Assembly: GCF_003473485.1 (NCBI RefSeq) | Contig: NC_053045.1 | Location: 1,018,501-1,082,500, forward strand | Origin: Medicago truncatula | Lineage: Eukaryota; Streptophyta; Magnoliopsida; Fabales; Fabaceae | DNA: 64,000 bases | Direction: 5' to 3' | In this document: piece after piece, positions 12,313-24,975 of the stretch | Layout: each line of letters starts with the position of its first letter | Position numbering within the stretch: position 1 is the stretch's first letter | The notes under the pieces: generated by a model | The model's database searches: none | The model's input: only the letters and a program-made list of their open reading frames with translations | Told to the model about the DNA's origin: nothing | Program-made: the position numbers and the translations under genes

Positions 12313-14528
12313 ATGGAAATCCTTCAAATCACTAAGGATAAGATAGTGAAGAGTTCCAAGAGATTTACAACATTATTTGTTGTAATTTTCATAGCATTTC
12401 CTCTTGTAATCATTGTTAACTCAAACACAAGTTTCTCTCTCTTTGAGCAGTTTACAAAAGGCAAGGTGCTACTTGTTGGAGAAATTGAAAATGTGAAGAA
12501 CAATACAAATGTCACAACCAATGGAGGAACAGTCCATAAAATTTCAGATGGTGGCAACATAAAAGGAGAATTTAATAATACCATGTCAAAGGTATGTAAC
12601 TATATATGTCTAATTTCATAAGTTCAAGGATTCAATTAAGAAAACTAGATATCTAATTTAATATTTTGACAAATTCAAAGACTCGCTCAATTTTTATTTT
12701 TTTTTTCTAGTTTAAGAACCAATTTAAAAACTATCAAATTGTTCAAGGCCCCATAGAGTAATTAAAAGTTGTATACATTAAACATACTTTTGTTAGTTAA
12801 TTAAATAAAACTAATTTTTGTTCTATTTTGTCCACAACTCACCATTTTCTTAATGTACTTGTCAAATTCAAGGTGCAGGGGAAAATTCAAAATTCTACTA
12901 AAACAACTCAAGAAAGACCAGCTACAACAACAGGTTTGTAAATCAAAACCATGATATTTCTATTCATCTTGCAATCATAGATATTTTTATTTAAAAAAAA
13001 AAAAAAAATCTTGATGATTAGTATAATAATTTTTGGGACTTATTCTATCTCTCTCAAATCTACAGGTTTGAAGAATGACACAATGACAAGTTCCACAAAT
13101 GATCCAACTCTACATACTCCAATCCATAATGACAAAGAAAAACTGCTTAATGGACTCTTAGCTTCTGGATTTGAAGATGCCTCATGCGTAAGCAGGTTAC
13201 AATCTCATTTATATCGCAAAGTTTCACCTCATAAACCTTCTTCATATTTAATATCGAAACTACGCAACTACGAAGAAATTCATAGAAGGTGTGGACCTAA
13301 TGGTAAGGATTATCACAAAAGCATGAGAAAGATTCTAAATTCGGGTGATGCTTCGATTTGCAAATACCTTATTTGGACACCAGCTAATGGTTTAGGAAAC
13401 CAAATGGTTAGCATGGCTGCAACATTTATGTATGCTCTCCTCACAAACCGTGTTATGCTCGTAAGATTCAGGAAAGACAAACAAGGTATATTTTGTGAGC
13501 CTTTTTTGAATTCAACTTGGTTGTTACCAGAAAAGTCTCCTTTTTGGAATGAAAATCATGTTGAAACATATCAAAGTTTGATAGAGAAGGAAAAAGCTAA
13601 CAATAATTCTAAATTGGATTTGCCATCATCATTATTTCTCAACCTACAATACCGACCAAATTTACCTGAGAAATTTTTTCACTGTGATCATAGTCAAGCT
13701 CTTATCATTAAGGTTCCTTTGTTAATTTTGCAATCAGATCAATATTTTGTACCTTCTCTTTTCATGACACCTTTTTTCAACAAGGAACTTGAAAAAATGT
13801 TCGTTGAAAAGGACACCGTTTTTCACCATTTAGGACGCTACCTTTTCCACCCTTCGAATGAAGCGTGGAGACTAATCACAAATTTCTATCAAGCACACTT
13901 GGCTAAAGCAGATGAGAAAATAGGTCTTCAAATAAGAGTGTTCAATCCTACTTTAACTCCACAAGAAGCAATTATGAATCTAGTTTTAAATTGCACCATT
14001 CACAATAAGTTACTACCAAAAGTACTTGGTATGAAAAATTCAAGCGACAAAAACAAAACGATTGTGAAGGTTGTTCTTGTTGCGTCTTTATATCCAGAAT
14101 ACGGTGATAATTTAAAGACGATGTATACGAATAAATCAACTTCTTCAGGGGAAATAATAGAAGTTCATCAAGCAAGTGGTGAAGAGCAACAAAAATTTAA
14201 TGATAATAAGCATAATATGAAGGCTTGGGTTGATATGTATCTACTAAGTTTATCTGATGTGTTGGTTACTACTTCTTTGTCTACTTTTGGATATGTTGCT
14301 CAAGGCTTGGGAAATTTGAGGCCATGGCTTCTATACAAGATAATAAGTAATGACACTCATTTTCCAGCTTGTGAAAGAGAGTTCTCAATGGAGCCATGTT
14401 ATCATGCTCCTCCTAAGCATTACTGTAGTGGAAAGCCAATAAAAGATTTTGCTTCTTCTTTCATTTATATGAGGAAATGTAAGGATTTTTGGTTTGGTGT
14501 AAAGTTGCTTAGTGATATAAATAGTTAG
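12313..14528 (+). CDS. Xyloglucan-type galactoside 2-alpha-L-fucosyltransferase (GT37)
   Basis: Golgi type II membrane enzyme family that adds fucose to galactose on xyloglucan or arabinogalactan side chains. Three exons, 12313-12591, 12873-12933 and 13066-14528, join in frame to 600 aa. A second in-frame AG six bases into exon 2 would give 598 aa. A short cytosolic N-terminus is followed by a signal anchor (TTLFVVIFIAFPLVIIV, residues about 26-42) and a low-complexity stem. The GT37 motifs are all present: ANGLGNQMVSMAATFMYALL, CEPFLNSTWLLP, FHCDHSQ, IGLQIRVF, VASLYPEYGDNL, the C-terminal box from MYLLSLSDVLVT to STFGYVAQGLGNLRPWLL, and CEREFSMEPC. There is no frameshift or stop. Broken relatives lie at 32.1 and 38.1 kb on the same strand, so this is the surviving member of a local family. 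The acceptor substrate cannot be read from sequence. Confidence 0.92.
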
Positions 14529-15683
14529 AGATGTTTCATGGGATTAAAAGTGTGTTTAAGAAATTTCTACTAATTATATTTCAATTGAAGTAGATGTGCA
14601 GAATTTATAACTTATATATCATATAACTTTCTCACACTTTATCGATAAGATATATAAAATATACACCAATATTTAAAGGAAAATTTTATGGTGAAGTCAT
14701 GAGAATGAGTTAAATGGTTAATCATCGAGTATTTGTGTATTTAATCCATGTCACGTCAGATTATATGGTGTATTGCACATTTGCCCATAAGGTGTGTCAT
14801 TATATCTTTACTTATTGCAATTTGTGTCCCTGATTAAATCAAAATTAAACATAGATTCCTATTTGTGCACTAAAATTGAAATTCCCCTTATGAAGATTGA
14901 TTTGTAATAAGGTAAAATTTAGTTTTAGAATGGTCCACTAGCAGTACACTAGCTGACATGACATCTTATTAGCTAAACAAAATAACTTTTTCAATGCTTC
15001 AAAAAAAAAAAAAAACTTTTTTAAAAAAATCAATTTTCTGACTGCACCATAGAAGCCCCTCCATAAAATCTCATAAATGGTCCATACAACATTATATCAT
15101 ACTTATACAGCTCATATATATTCTGCTCTAAGGGTAAAAAAAATAATAATAATAAGGTACCTCATATGATAGAACCAATAATAATAATGATGATGGCATA
15201 CTTTATTATGAAATCAAACATTAATGATGATACCATACCTTATCTAAGCTATTTCTAGGAGCTTGATAACTCATATTTCTAACTTTTTATACGGTTTGTT
15301 TTACTTGTTATTTTGGTCATCTTTTATTGATGAGTTTTTAGGATTTTTCACTACTATTTGTTTATTTTCTTTCTATCGGAGTGATCGTTGAGCCAAGATT
15401 TAGAGTTAAAAGTGATGCATTCAAGCCATACAACATATACCTTGCTTATATACGATGTTCAATAATGATGCAAAAAGGAGCAAATGGAGAAAATGATTTT
15501 ATATTTTTGAGAGCGAAAATGGACAAAAGGAATGAAGGGTAAACTAATCCCCTAATGTTTCCCTTTTATATACGTTGCTATTTTGTAATATGGAATATGG
15601 ATGGTCATCTAATATAATTGAGTGTTAAAGAGTAAAGACCTCCTTGGCTATAAATAGGCATGAGACATAACAGAAAGATATCA
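14529..15683. other. Non-coding interval after the fucosyltransferase gene
   Basis: This AT-rich stretch holds the 3' UTR and flanking DNA. It has an A-run at 15001-15015 and AAT/ATG trinucleotide runs around 15139-15190. I see no coding sequence. Confidence 0.35.
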
Positions 15684-16432
15684 TATTTTCACGGTGACAT
15701 TTAACCTGGGACAGTAAAGTTTTTTCCCACCATAGGAAAGTTGGATTTTTACCATTAGATTAAAGAGCTGTATTGATCTTACCATGGTCTTTCTATACAT
15801 TATTCATCCTCTAGATCTGGAATTTCACACAAATAATCAAATAATCTTCATCATCAACAACAACAGATGATCTCTCCAAGAAATTGAATCTAACATTTTA
15901 CGCTTTACGGTCCTCTTCAAATTTTCACGGAATGGGTTCAAAACATAAAGGCATAAAAGACTCAACTAATTCACACAAGCTATTGATCACAGTACACTGA
16001 TAAGCACCGAAGGAGAATCATTGAAATTAAGTTTGGATTTTATGGGTTTTAGTTTTAGGAGTTGTTGAATTCTATTCTCTTTTCGATGAATTTTGTTTCT
16101 CAGTTTTTTTTTTTCTTTTTATAAGGGCAATGGATCAAATATTTCAATGAAAATGTATGATTTTTTTTTCAATGAAATTAAAATACAGGGAAGATTGTGA
16201 TTGTTTAATGGCAAAGGTTAAAGACTGAAATTAAACATGGTGGTGGTTACTGGTTAGGGTAGTTCTGTTCTTGAGGGTAGAGAGAGGATGTAGAGAGGGA
16301 AAAATTGAGGGAAATTTGATACTGACAGACCATAGTAAATTTGTGTTCTTGATTAAATCTAATGGTTTAATCTAACTTTCCCATGGTGGGAAACAACTTC
16401 ACTTACCCAAATTAAATGTCACCTATTTTCAC
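15684..16432. mobile_element. Non-autonomous Mutator-like element (731 bp) with 9-bp target duplication
   Basis: The element at 15693-16423 begins GGTGACATTTAA and ends TTAAATGTCACC. The outer ~100 bp on each side form an imperfect inverted repeat with shared inner words (TTTCCCACCAT, AAAGTT, CCATTAGATT, CATGGTC/TATGGTC). It is flanked by identical 9-mers TATTTTCAC at 15684-15692 and 16424-16432. A 9-bp duplication with long terminal inverted repeats is the MULE signature. The interior has no transposase, so it depends on an autonomous relative. Confidence 0.88.
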
Positions 16433-17140
16433 TTGTAAGACTTAAGAATCTATACTTTTCAAATCCAATCCAAGTTCCTTTTATCTTTCTTCATAATCAT
16501 TGCTTATTCGTGTTTTATAATTTAGATTGTCGTGAGTGAGTGAGTAATTCATAGTAGTCTTGAGTTTTAGAGGAATTCGATGATTGAATCCTTCTAAACC
16601 TACATTCACTCTACTTGTTATATTTTTGAGTTTTCAATTCAATATTTGTGTTTCACATAATGTAGAGATTTTTTTTGAGTAAACACAATATAGAGATATA
16701 CACCGTAGATTTCATAATCTTAGATATTGATTAGTTAATGAAAATAAAGATTAATATCCAACTTATAAGATTGAACAAAATAATCGACACATGAGAATAG
16801 TTTAGGTTCTTTTAAGATGTTTTAGGATGATTATTTTTAATGGATCTCGACATTGAATCCATCAAGAGAATAGGGAGGGCCGTTGAATCAAGTTACGATG
16901 TATTTCAAAAGGAATCATTGAATATCAATGTTTACCTCATCTTTGAAAACTCGGTCTTATAATTAAAAATAAAAGAATTTGGGATAAGCTTTAAGCTCTC
17001 AATAATTTACTACACTTATATCATTGCATATTTTCGATCAAAATAAACGACGATAAACCGTGTTGAACACGCGTCCCTTAACCTGCAAAACACTCGCTTT
17101 ACCACCGAACTATTTGCTTCATTTATGTATTAAATGCTTC

Positions 17141-17145
<5 letters not shown>

Positions 17146-17208
<63 letters not shown>
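17146..17208. repeat. (TA)n microsatellite
   Basis: About 63 bp of uninterrupted TA dinucleotide. The exact length is likely to vary between individuals. Confidence 0.97.
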
Positions 17209-17211
<3 letters not shown>

Positions 17212-17379
17212 AGAATAAAGAAATTTTAGCTGTCTTTTTTATTATCCAATATTTCAATTACACCATCAAACAAATTTTCCTATAACAATTTATTGTTGGT
17301 GTCATTAAAAAAGATCAAAATTTATATTATATTTGCTATTTTTTTTAAAAGGATTATACTTGTTATATTATTGGTGGAG

Positions 17380-17531
17380 AACTTTTGAAACAACCCTCTC
17401 TCTCTCTCATACTCACATGTGTTTATATTCTCTCTCCTTTTGTTTCTCTCTCTATTGATTTTGTCTAATAAGAATAGAGAAAAAGTGGTTGCCACAAAGG
17501 TTGTACAAAATTGGTTGTACAAATATCATTT
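17380..17531. repeat. Foldback MITE copy related to the one at 34135-35699
   Basis: CTCTCTCTCATACTCACATG, then TTTATATTCTCTCTC and a right end AAGTGGTTGCCACAAAGGTTGTACAAAATTGG (in part) with GGTTGTACAAATATCA. The same words, in the same order, flank the LINE insertion at 34.1-35.7 kb. The left inverted arm is poorly preserved here. Confidence 0.55.
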
Positions 17532-17566
17532 CTCTTATTGGTGTAAATAGATAAACATGATTCATT

Positions 17567-18006
17567 GAATTTGTTATATTGTTTTCAAGGAGAGTTTTGT
17601 TATAGTTTGAGAGTTACAACCATTTATATTTATACTTTTAATAAAAATCAAAATTTCATCAAAAACATCATTTATAATTTATAAATGTTAACACAAAGAA
17701 AAGAGTGTATGTCATTCCAATAGTAAATAAAAAACACATTATGCCTTAAAAAAAAATTACAACATTGAATAGCTATAACCATACATGAATTTGTTATATT
17801 GTTTTCAAGGAGAGTTTTGTTATAGTTTGAGAGTTACAACCATTTATATTTATACTTTTAATAAAAATCAAAATTTCATCAAAAACATCATTTATAATTT
17901 ATAAATGTTAACACAACGAAAAGAGTGTCTGGCATTCCAATAGTAAATAAAAAACATAATATGCCTTAAAAAAACAATTACAGCATTGAATAGCTATAAC
18001 CAAACA
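17567..18006. repeat. 220-bp tandem duplication (two copies)
   Basis: The 220-bp block starting GAATTTGTTATATTGTTTTC at 17567 is repeated head to tail from 17787 with only a few single-base differences (for example AAAGAAAAGAG against AACGAAAAGAG). High identity implies a recent duplication. No coding potential is seen. Confidence 0.93.
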
Positions 18007-18504
18007 TGGATTTTTTTTATAAAAAAATTAGAGATGTTTTCTTAAGCGACAAAATTTCAATCTCTAAGGTATAAAAATTGGTGGCTAATATCTTTAGCAA
18101 CAGAAATAGTGATTGAAAATTCGGACGCTAAAGTAAAAATCGATTTTTAATATGGTTAGTGACATAAATAAGAACAAAATAAATGGGTTAAGATCCTCTC
18201 CATTTATAAATTTTTTCATTTGTTGCAATTTAGAGAGAGATAGACACAAAAAATAAGTGGTGGGTCCCATCATTAGGTGGGTCCCACCATCATTAATTAT
18301 TTTTTTACTTTTCATGTGTCTTTATCTCTCTAAATGGAGGAAATGGAGAGGGAAATAAATGGAGAAGATTTTGACTCAAAATAAAGTATACTGTTGTTAT
18401 TTTTTGGGAGAATATAGTAGCTAACCATATTTTATTGCAGTATAAAATAAAATACGCGTGATACTGTTGTTATTGTTACTAGGGTTTTGTGAATTGGGAT
18501 CGGG

Positions 18505-21500
18505 ATGGGTTCAAGACCAGAGGCGGTAGCTCCGCCGGAGATATTTTACGACGATGATACAGCACGGAAATATACCTCTAATTCCCGTAACATTCAAATT
18601 CAGGTTTTCCCTCTTCTTCTTCTTCTTTTTAATCCTTTTTTATTTTTATTTTTTTATTTCGATTTCTGATTTGTTGTGTTTGACAAAGACTTCAATGACT
18701 GAGCGAGCTCTGGAGCTTCTCAATTTACCCAAAGACGGTGTTCCTAAGCTACTCCTTGACATTGGTATGCCATTTCACTTTAGTTAGCTTTGTTGTTTTC
18801 ATAGGTCACAAACACCGGATACGACACTGACACTCTGACACTGACACATTCATATAAGTTTTTGTAATCATACATGTGAGTTTCGTATCGGACATGGACA
18901 TGGGTCAAACATCATATGCACCTTCGATCATAAGGGTCGGTGATTCAGGGTCTATTTCTCATTCATTATATAATTTGTGAATGTTTGTTTTGTTTAGGTT
19001 GTGGATCGGGACTTAGCGGTGAGGTAATTACAGAGAGTGGACACCATTGGGTTGGTCTTGACATTGCACCCTCAATGCTTGGTATGCAAGTAATTTTACT
19101 TATTCATATCTATTTTGCTTATTTTTGTTTTGATAATTTTTTTGAAAATCAAATTGTTAACTTGTAGATATCGCATTGGACCGTGAGGTTGAGGGCGACC
19201 TTTTACTCGGTGACATGGGTCAGGTATACTGTTAAACCTGATTTCAGCAAATTGTTGTCAATCATAGATTTTGTGGAAAATAACAGTTTGTAGGAATTCT
19301 GTTATGTTATAGTGTTTATTATATCAGTGTTTATGTATAGGCTATTTCTATCTCTATAATAAATTATAAAATAAAGACAAATTGTGTTCATATGAGCTAT
19401 AAGTTATAAGCTATCCTTGAGAACTAATAGAAATAACCTAAATTTGGTTTATGAAAACATGTCGTAAGCTTTTTGTCTGTTTCTATAAGTTCTTCCAAAC
19501 AGTCTCACAAGTGTTTATGTCAGTAGATTAGCTCAAATAAGTCAATCCAACCAAACACTTTATGTTATTATGCTCTAATAAAGGCTATTAGTTTCCTTTT
19601 CCATGTTATTGATAAACATTAGTGTGCAGTCATGCCGCACCTGTCTATCCCTTGATAAAAATAATATGTTACAAAGTTTATGCAGTTGTTTAAAAAGTCA
19701 GTATTTGATCAAGTAAACAATGGAAAAATTGTAAATATAGTAGTTTAAATGAAGGATAAAATTGGAAAAAAATACTACATCAAAACTTAATATCCCCTTT
19801 TTATATTGAGGTTATAGATAACATAAAGACACATTCTCTCTATCTTTCTTACTACTTTGTTTTGGTTTCAGGGTTTAGGGCTTCGTTTTGGAATGTTTGA
19901 TGGGGCCATCGGTATATCTACCATTCAGGTTTGCTTTTGATAAATGAAAAATTCAAACTAAAAAAATTCATGCATGGTCACTGTGTCAAGAAGAATATAG
20001 TCATAGCACCGATGAAATGAAACTCAATTAAAAAGAAATGCAATGAAAAGATATAAAACTGTGTTAAACTTTTAATCTCTAACAGCCAACGTCCCCAGTT
20101 TGATCTGGGATAAGTCATCCTTTTCTACCAAGTTTTCTTGGTTTACGTGTCTGATTTTCATTCCTTTTTTTTTTTTTTTTTTTTTTACTTGATAATGCAG
20201 TGGTTATGTAATGCTGATAAATCCTTTCACAACCCTCATCTAAGATTGAAGTATGCTGTTTTCCTTATCTATTATACATTTTTTTTCCAATGTATGTAAA
20301 GCATATGGAAACTTGCTGCATTTTTCCTCGCTTCTTTACAACTTTTTTTTGTTCCTTTGTAGGGCTTTTTTTACATCCTTATACAAATGCCTGACAAATG
20401 GGGCTAGAGCAGTATTTCAAGTGTATCCGGAAAACGATGATCAACGGGAATTGTTGTCGAGTCCTGCAATGAAAGCTGGATTTAGTGGGGGTATAGTGGT
20501 GGATTATAAGGACAGGTATGAGTAATACTTACAAAGCCCTTCGTTTCATCAAAGAGTAATTTGCAGAATTTGTGTTTTTTATTTCTTTTTTATTTTTATT
20601 TTTTATTTTTACTGATATCAAAATAAAAGAATAATATTACTATTTGGGCTTAGGGTCTAGCTCAAGGGAGGACTGCCCATTCCTTATAGGCACTCTTTGT
20701 TCGCCCATCACTGTTTTTTTTTTTTTTCTCAACAATTTTTGTGAGAACTGATGAGGGCTATAAACTCCCATATCGCTAAAGTATTTACACATTATCCATA
20801 TTCAATACCGATAGCTTACGATACCTTTATTTGCAAATGCAAGGAGTATCCTCCAATTATTGTTATCTCTTAACTGATATAAAATGAAAGAATACTTTTA
20901 CAATTTGGGCTTAGGGCGTAACTTAAGGGAGGACTAAGCAAGGCGTATAATCACTCTTTGTTCTCCTATCACTGTTTTTTTTTGCTCAATATTTTTTGTG
21001 AGAACCGATGAAGGCTATAAACTCCCATATTGCTAAAGTATTTACATATTATCCATTTTCAATACTGACAGCGTACAATACCCCTGTATGCAATTCGAAG
21101 GAGTATCCTCCAATAATCTTTATCTTTTAACTGATATAAAAATAAAAGAATATTACAATTTGGGTTTAGGGGGTAACCCAAGGGAGGACTACCCAATGTG
21201 TATAAGCACTCTTTGTTCTCCTATCACTGTTTTTTGCTATAAGAGGGGCACTGATCTAGGGGTATTAGTGGGATGGTGTACATGATATATGTGTTGATGG
21301 TGGTGATTGACTTGAATTGGCAGAATTGTCTCTTTATGAATTAGATGTAGAATTAATGCTTTTTTGGATGGTGAGAATGAGATGTAAGTAATGTACTCCC
21401 TCCTCCCTTTCAAAATGAGTGTCGTTTAAGGTTTTTACACACAAATTTAGAAATGTAATAATGGTGTCAAAAGACATGACAATTTTACTAAACTAACCAT

Positions 21501-23593
21501 TTTTTTTTTACTATTGGTGTAATGCTTTGGAAGAGTGTACACTCAATTGATTAGAGGGTGCAATTGGAAGTATAATAATAGTTCTACATTGAAAAGTGCA
21601 AATGACATTATTTTGAAACAATTCTTTTTGGCTAAATCGACACTTATTTTGAAACAGAGGGAGTATATAGTATTAGAAAACAGGGAGTAACTAGTAAGCA
21701 ATTGAATTGAATCTAAGACTTAATTTTGTGAAATTCTTTTATTGATACATGGTTACGTAAGAGAATACTCTTGTGACATATGTATAAGTAATATATTTTT
21801 TATATGGATGTAAGGGAATGATGTGTATGAGCTTTTTTGTTATCATCCCGATCTATGCTGTCAATAGCAGCCGTGGGCGACATGGAACAGTGGCTAGCCT
21901 CTGCGACACATGGCGAACCTGCGCAGAAGGGAGTTGCAACTTGCAACCATGTTAGCGACTCAGAAGAGCATTGTGCCGCTACAGGAGCACAATTGTTCTC
22001 CTCTATTTCCCTGGTCGCCACCGGCGTCCATCCCCTGCCATCGCCAGCCGTCATCAACCTCTGCCTTTGTCAACCTCTGTCCCAGACCCACTCTTAGCTT
22101 AGTTTTCTTGCAGGGCTTTTCTTTAGCTCAAGGGTTTTCTGGCAGTTGGGTTTTGGGTTCTGTTTAGAAGTTAGGGTTTTTGATGTTGACTATATTTGAC
22201 AATTTCACAATCCACCCCTTATATTCTCAGAGGGCCCTCAAATACACCACCGGAAAGACCCTTCTGGTAGCTAACGAGGGACTGTTTGAGAAATTATCCT
22301 ATTTATTTACTACTAGCTTTTTCCTAAAAAAGGGATAATGGGCTGGGTCTGGAATTAAAACCTATTCTTTACAACTATCTTTAATTTAAGTGGACCTGTT
22401 CAGTTGACCAAAAAAAGTAACACCTTTTAATTGTTTCCCCTCTTATAAAGTTGTGTTGTATGTCTATAAGTGTAGATCAGTTGGTAGCTACCAGGGACAT
22501 CATTTGTAGTGGCTGAAGTTTGAAACCCAGATTCTCCACACTTAAAGTGTGTGAATCTAACCACTAGGCTACTTGACAAACAAAAGTTTTGTGGTGTATA
22601 AATAAACAAATATATATAATACAATCTTTATCATTTATAGTCATAACATAGATATAAACATAATTGAATATATATAGTATTAACTATTTATAGTTCTTTT
22701 TTATACTTATAGTTATTTGCTTGTGTGTGTGTGTGTGTTTGATTTGATAATTAAATATTTAGATAAATATTAATAAAATAGTGGCCACTCCTCTATCCGA
22801 GACTGTCAACATATATCATAATTATCTTTGTGTTTTGTTCAACTTGTTTTTTTCTTTTTCACTAACCGTGGAACAATTGTTGTCTTGTGATAGTCCTAAG
22901 AAGAGAAAAGAGTATCTTTTTCTCGTATGTGGTCAAGAAGTACCCTTGCCCTTGCCCGAAGGTAGAACTGAAGACAACGACGACAGTGGAAGTGAAACAA
23001 ATAAAACAGTAAGTCCCCCCACTTCTGTGTATTTGATTCATATTCAGGTCTCATCAAGAGATGTACTGAATTTTTTTTTTAAATATTCTTCATAAAGTAT
23101 GACTTTGGTCACAAAACACCTGGTATTGATTTATTCTTCTATCCGTCACAAAGCACCTGTTCATAAATTGGTTATAGCTTGTCTAAAAAGAGCATTTCAC
23201 TTTGTAGCATAAAGTAAAATCTCTCTATCATTGATGGCAACATTCATGCTACTATTACATGCACATGTATTAAAATCACGGATGAATAAACATATTAACC
23301 GATAACTTTCTTGTCAATGCCTGAAATGCCCTTATGCTGGGGAATAATGTAGATGCCTCTTTTAACATGTCATTTTTTCACAAGCTTATTGCTAGTTTTA
23401 CTATATTGAACAAACAAAAATACTGCAGGTACATGTTTTAGACAGGCGTAGACCGTGGAAGATACAGAAAAATAATAAGAGTGAAAAGGGCAGGGAATGG
23501 ATAAAGAGGAAGAAGGAGCAGATGAGAAGAAGAGGAGATGATGTTCCTCCAGATACCAAGTACACTGGTCGGAAACGGAAAAATCACTTTTGA
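18505..23593 (+). CDS. BUD23: 18S rRNA (guanine-N7)-methyltransferase, BUD23/RID2 type
   Basis: SAM-dependent methyltransferase of the nucleolus/nucleus that methylates 18S rRNA N7-guanine in small-subunit assembly; the Arabidopsis relative is RID2. Nine exons join in frame: 18505-18603, 18689-18764, 18998-19081, 19168-19223, 19872-19928, 20201-20250, 20363-20515, 22894-23008 and 23429-23593, 855 nt or 284 aa, the family length. It starts [22 protein letters not shown] (here EAVAPPEIF). SAM motif I is [15 protein letters not shown] (residues about 54-68), followed by [31 protein letters not shown] and [11 protein letters not shown]. The Lys/Arg-rich tail ([20 protein letters not shown], then GRKRKNHF) is the hallmark BUD23 C-terminus. 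The Ser spanning junction 7 (AG|T) confirms exon 8. Intron 7 is 2.4 kb and loaded with repeats. An inverted partial copy lies at 31.36-31.77 kb. Confidence 0.95.
20611..21290. repeat. Three-copy tandem repeat, about 260-bp unit, inside BUD23 intron 7
   Basis: CTGATAT...AAAGAATA followed by TTTGGGCTTAGGG and AAGGGAGGACT recurs from about 20611, 20874 and 21131. Each copy is followed by CACTCTTTGTTC and TCACTGTTTTTT. The copies have diverged by small indels, and the third is shorter at its 3' end. It is intronic and non-coding. Confidence 0.8.
21396..21663. mobile_element. Stowaway-like MITE in BUD23 intron 7
   Basis: Left end CTCCCTCCTCCCTTTCAAAA and right end TTTTGAAACAGAGGGAG form terminal inverted repeats flanked by TA dinucleotides, as for Tc1/Mariner-derived Stowaway MITEs. 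It is about 268 bp with no ORF. Confidence 0.8.
22458..22590 (+). mobile_element. tRNA-derived SINE-like element in BUD23 intron 7
   Basis: An A-box-like TAGATCAGTTGGTAGC (near 22471) is followed about 55 bp later by a weak B-box-like AGTTTGAAACCC. The spacing and order suit a pol III promoter of a tRNA-derived SINE. The ends are not clear and the B box is degenerate. Confidence 0.45.
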
Positions 23594-24975
23594 TATTGTT
23601 TATCATATACGTTAACTTATACATGGTGGTATTTATGGTTGGCTGAAAACTAAATTATTCCACTTATCTGAAATTAGGGGTGCTTAAACTGCTTCGTCTT
23701 CATCATTTACTTTGGCGAACCCCCGTATCCATGTTGCATATTCATCTGGCAATTTGCTACCTTTTTCTTTCTAAAACAGTTACTGTTTTGATTTGAGTTA
23801 TATTTACACCTAGTTACAAGGTCAATAGTTATTTCAATGTTGAGAGGACCAATTTCTAAACACTTGAAATTAAGTTTTGAATTGAAGGTGAAACAACGTA
23901 GGTGAATGCATGTGTTTACAAATTCATAACCTTTACCAATTAAGCATATCTCAATTGATTAAAATAATATTGAACTTATATTTTTCATTCTGGATTCAAA
24001 ATTGTGTCTTCTCAAGTAGAATAATTCTATTTTGTCTATCAAAACAATGATTCAGACTTCAGATGAACCAACAACATAAATTTGAACTCTAAGACGAGTT
24101 TAGTCTATCAAATTCGACCATATCATTATCCTATCTACATAGTTTTTACTGTTCTTATGGTCTAATAAAATTGTTTCTCATATAAGAAATACATGGTTGA
24201 CAAATCAATATTTTATGTTAGTTCCAAAAACAATTCAACAAACGTACATATTTGAAGTCATATTTTTTTCATCTCAAGTCAATATTTTGATCTTCATAGA
24301 CAATGTAATTCTACACTGTCAGCTTGAAAATAAATTTGGTTATGTCTAAATTTTAAATTCAGATATGAACTACTATATTTTGACCAATAATATTTTCTAA
24401 AATGTATTTTAGTTTCCTAATCATCACACTCTAGAACACAATTATTCTAATAAAGCAAGTAATAAAAAAAAAAATCAGAATGTTACATAATGAAGCTAAC
24501 AATTTGTGCCGATAAGAAATTCCAAACTCCACATGAAAATATTTACCTAACTTCACAATACATATAAAATCAATCAATATGAAAAAAGAAAAAGAGTTGA
24601 ACCCTTGATAATTAATATGACAATCAGTATGAAAATTAAAAAAGCATAATTATAATTTAAAAATTAATTACTTTGGGACACTTAAAGTTCATTCTGCCTT
24701 GCCAAAGCATTATTTAGTAGCTGTAATCATGAGTTGAACTCTTCCATCCGCTAAGAGCATACATAAATTCAAAATCAAAGCTACAAGCAGTTTCTTACAT
24801 CCAAAAACATTCTAAATTGCACCATACATAATTGGTTACTACCAAAAAGGATATTATAGTATATTAGCTGATACAAAAGCAATGCATCCAATACAAATGA
24901 TCAAATTACATTTCAGCACTTATGTGCAAAGATACCATATTTTGCCAAGAAAAAAAATACATTGCCCATGTTCTC
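23594..24975. other. Interval between convergent BUD23 and APC11
   Basis: It holds the 3' UTRs of two genes that face each other. AT-rich, with no coding sequence and no repeat structure I could define. Confidence 0.4.

Noticed and set aside
21800..22167. Three overlapping ORFs of about 85 aa inside BUD23 intron 7
   Set aside because: They overlap on both strands in a locally GC-rich patch where stops are rare. There is no recognisable domain, and the region is intronic.
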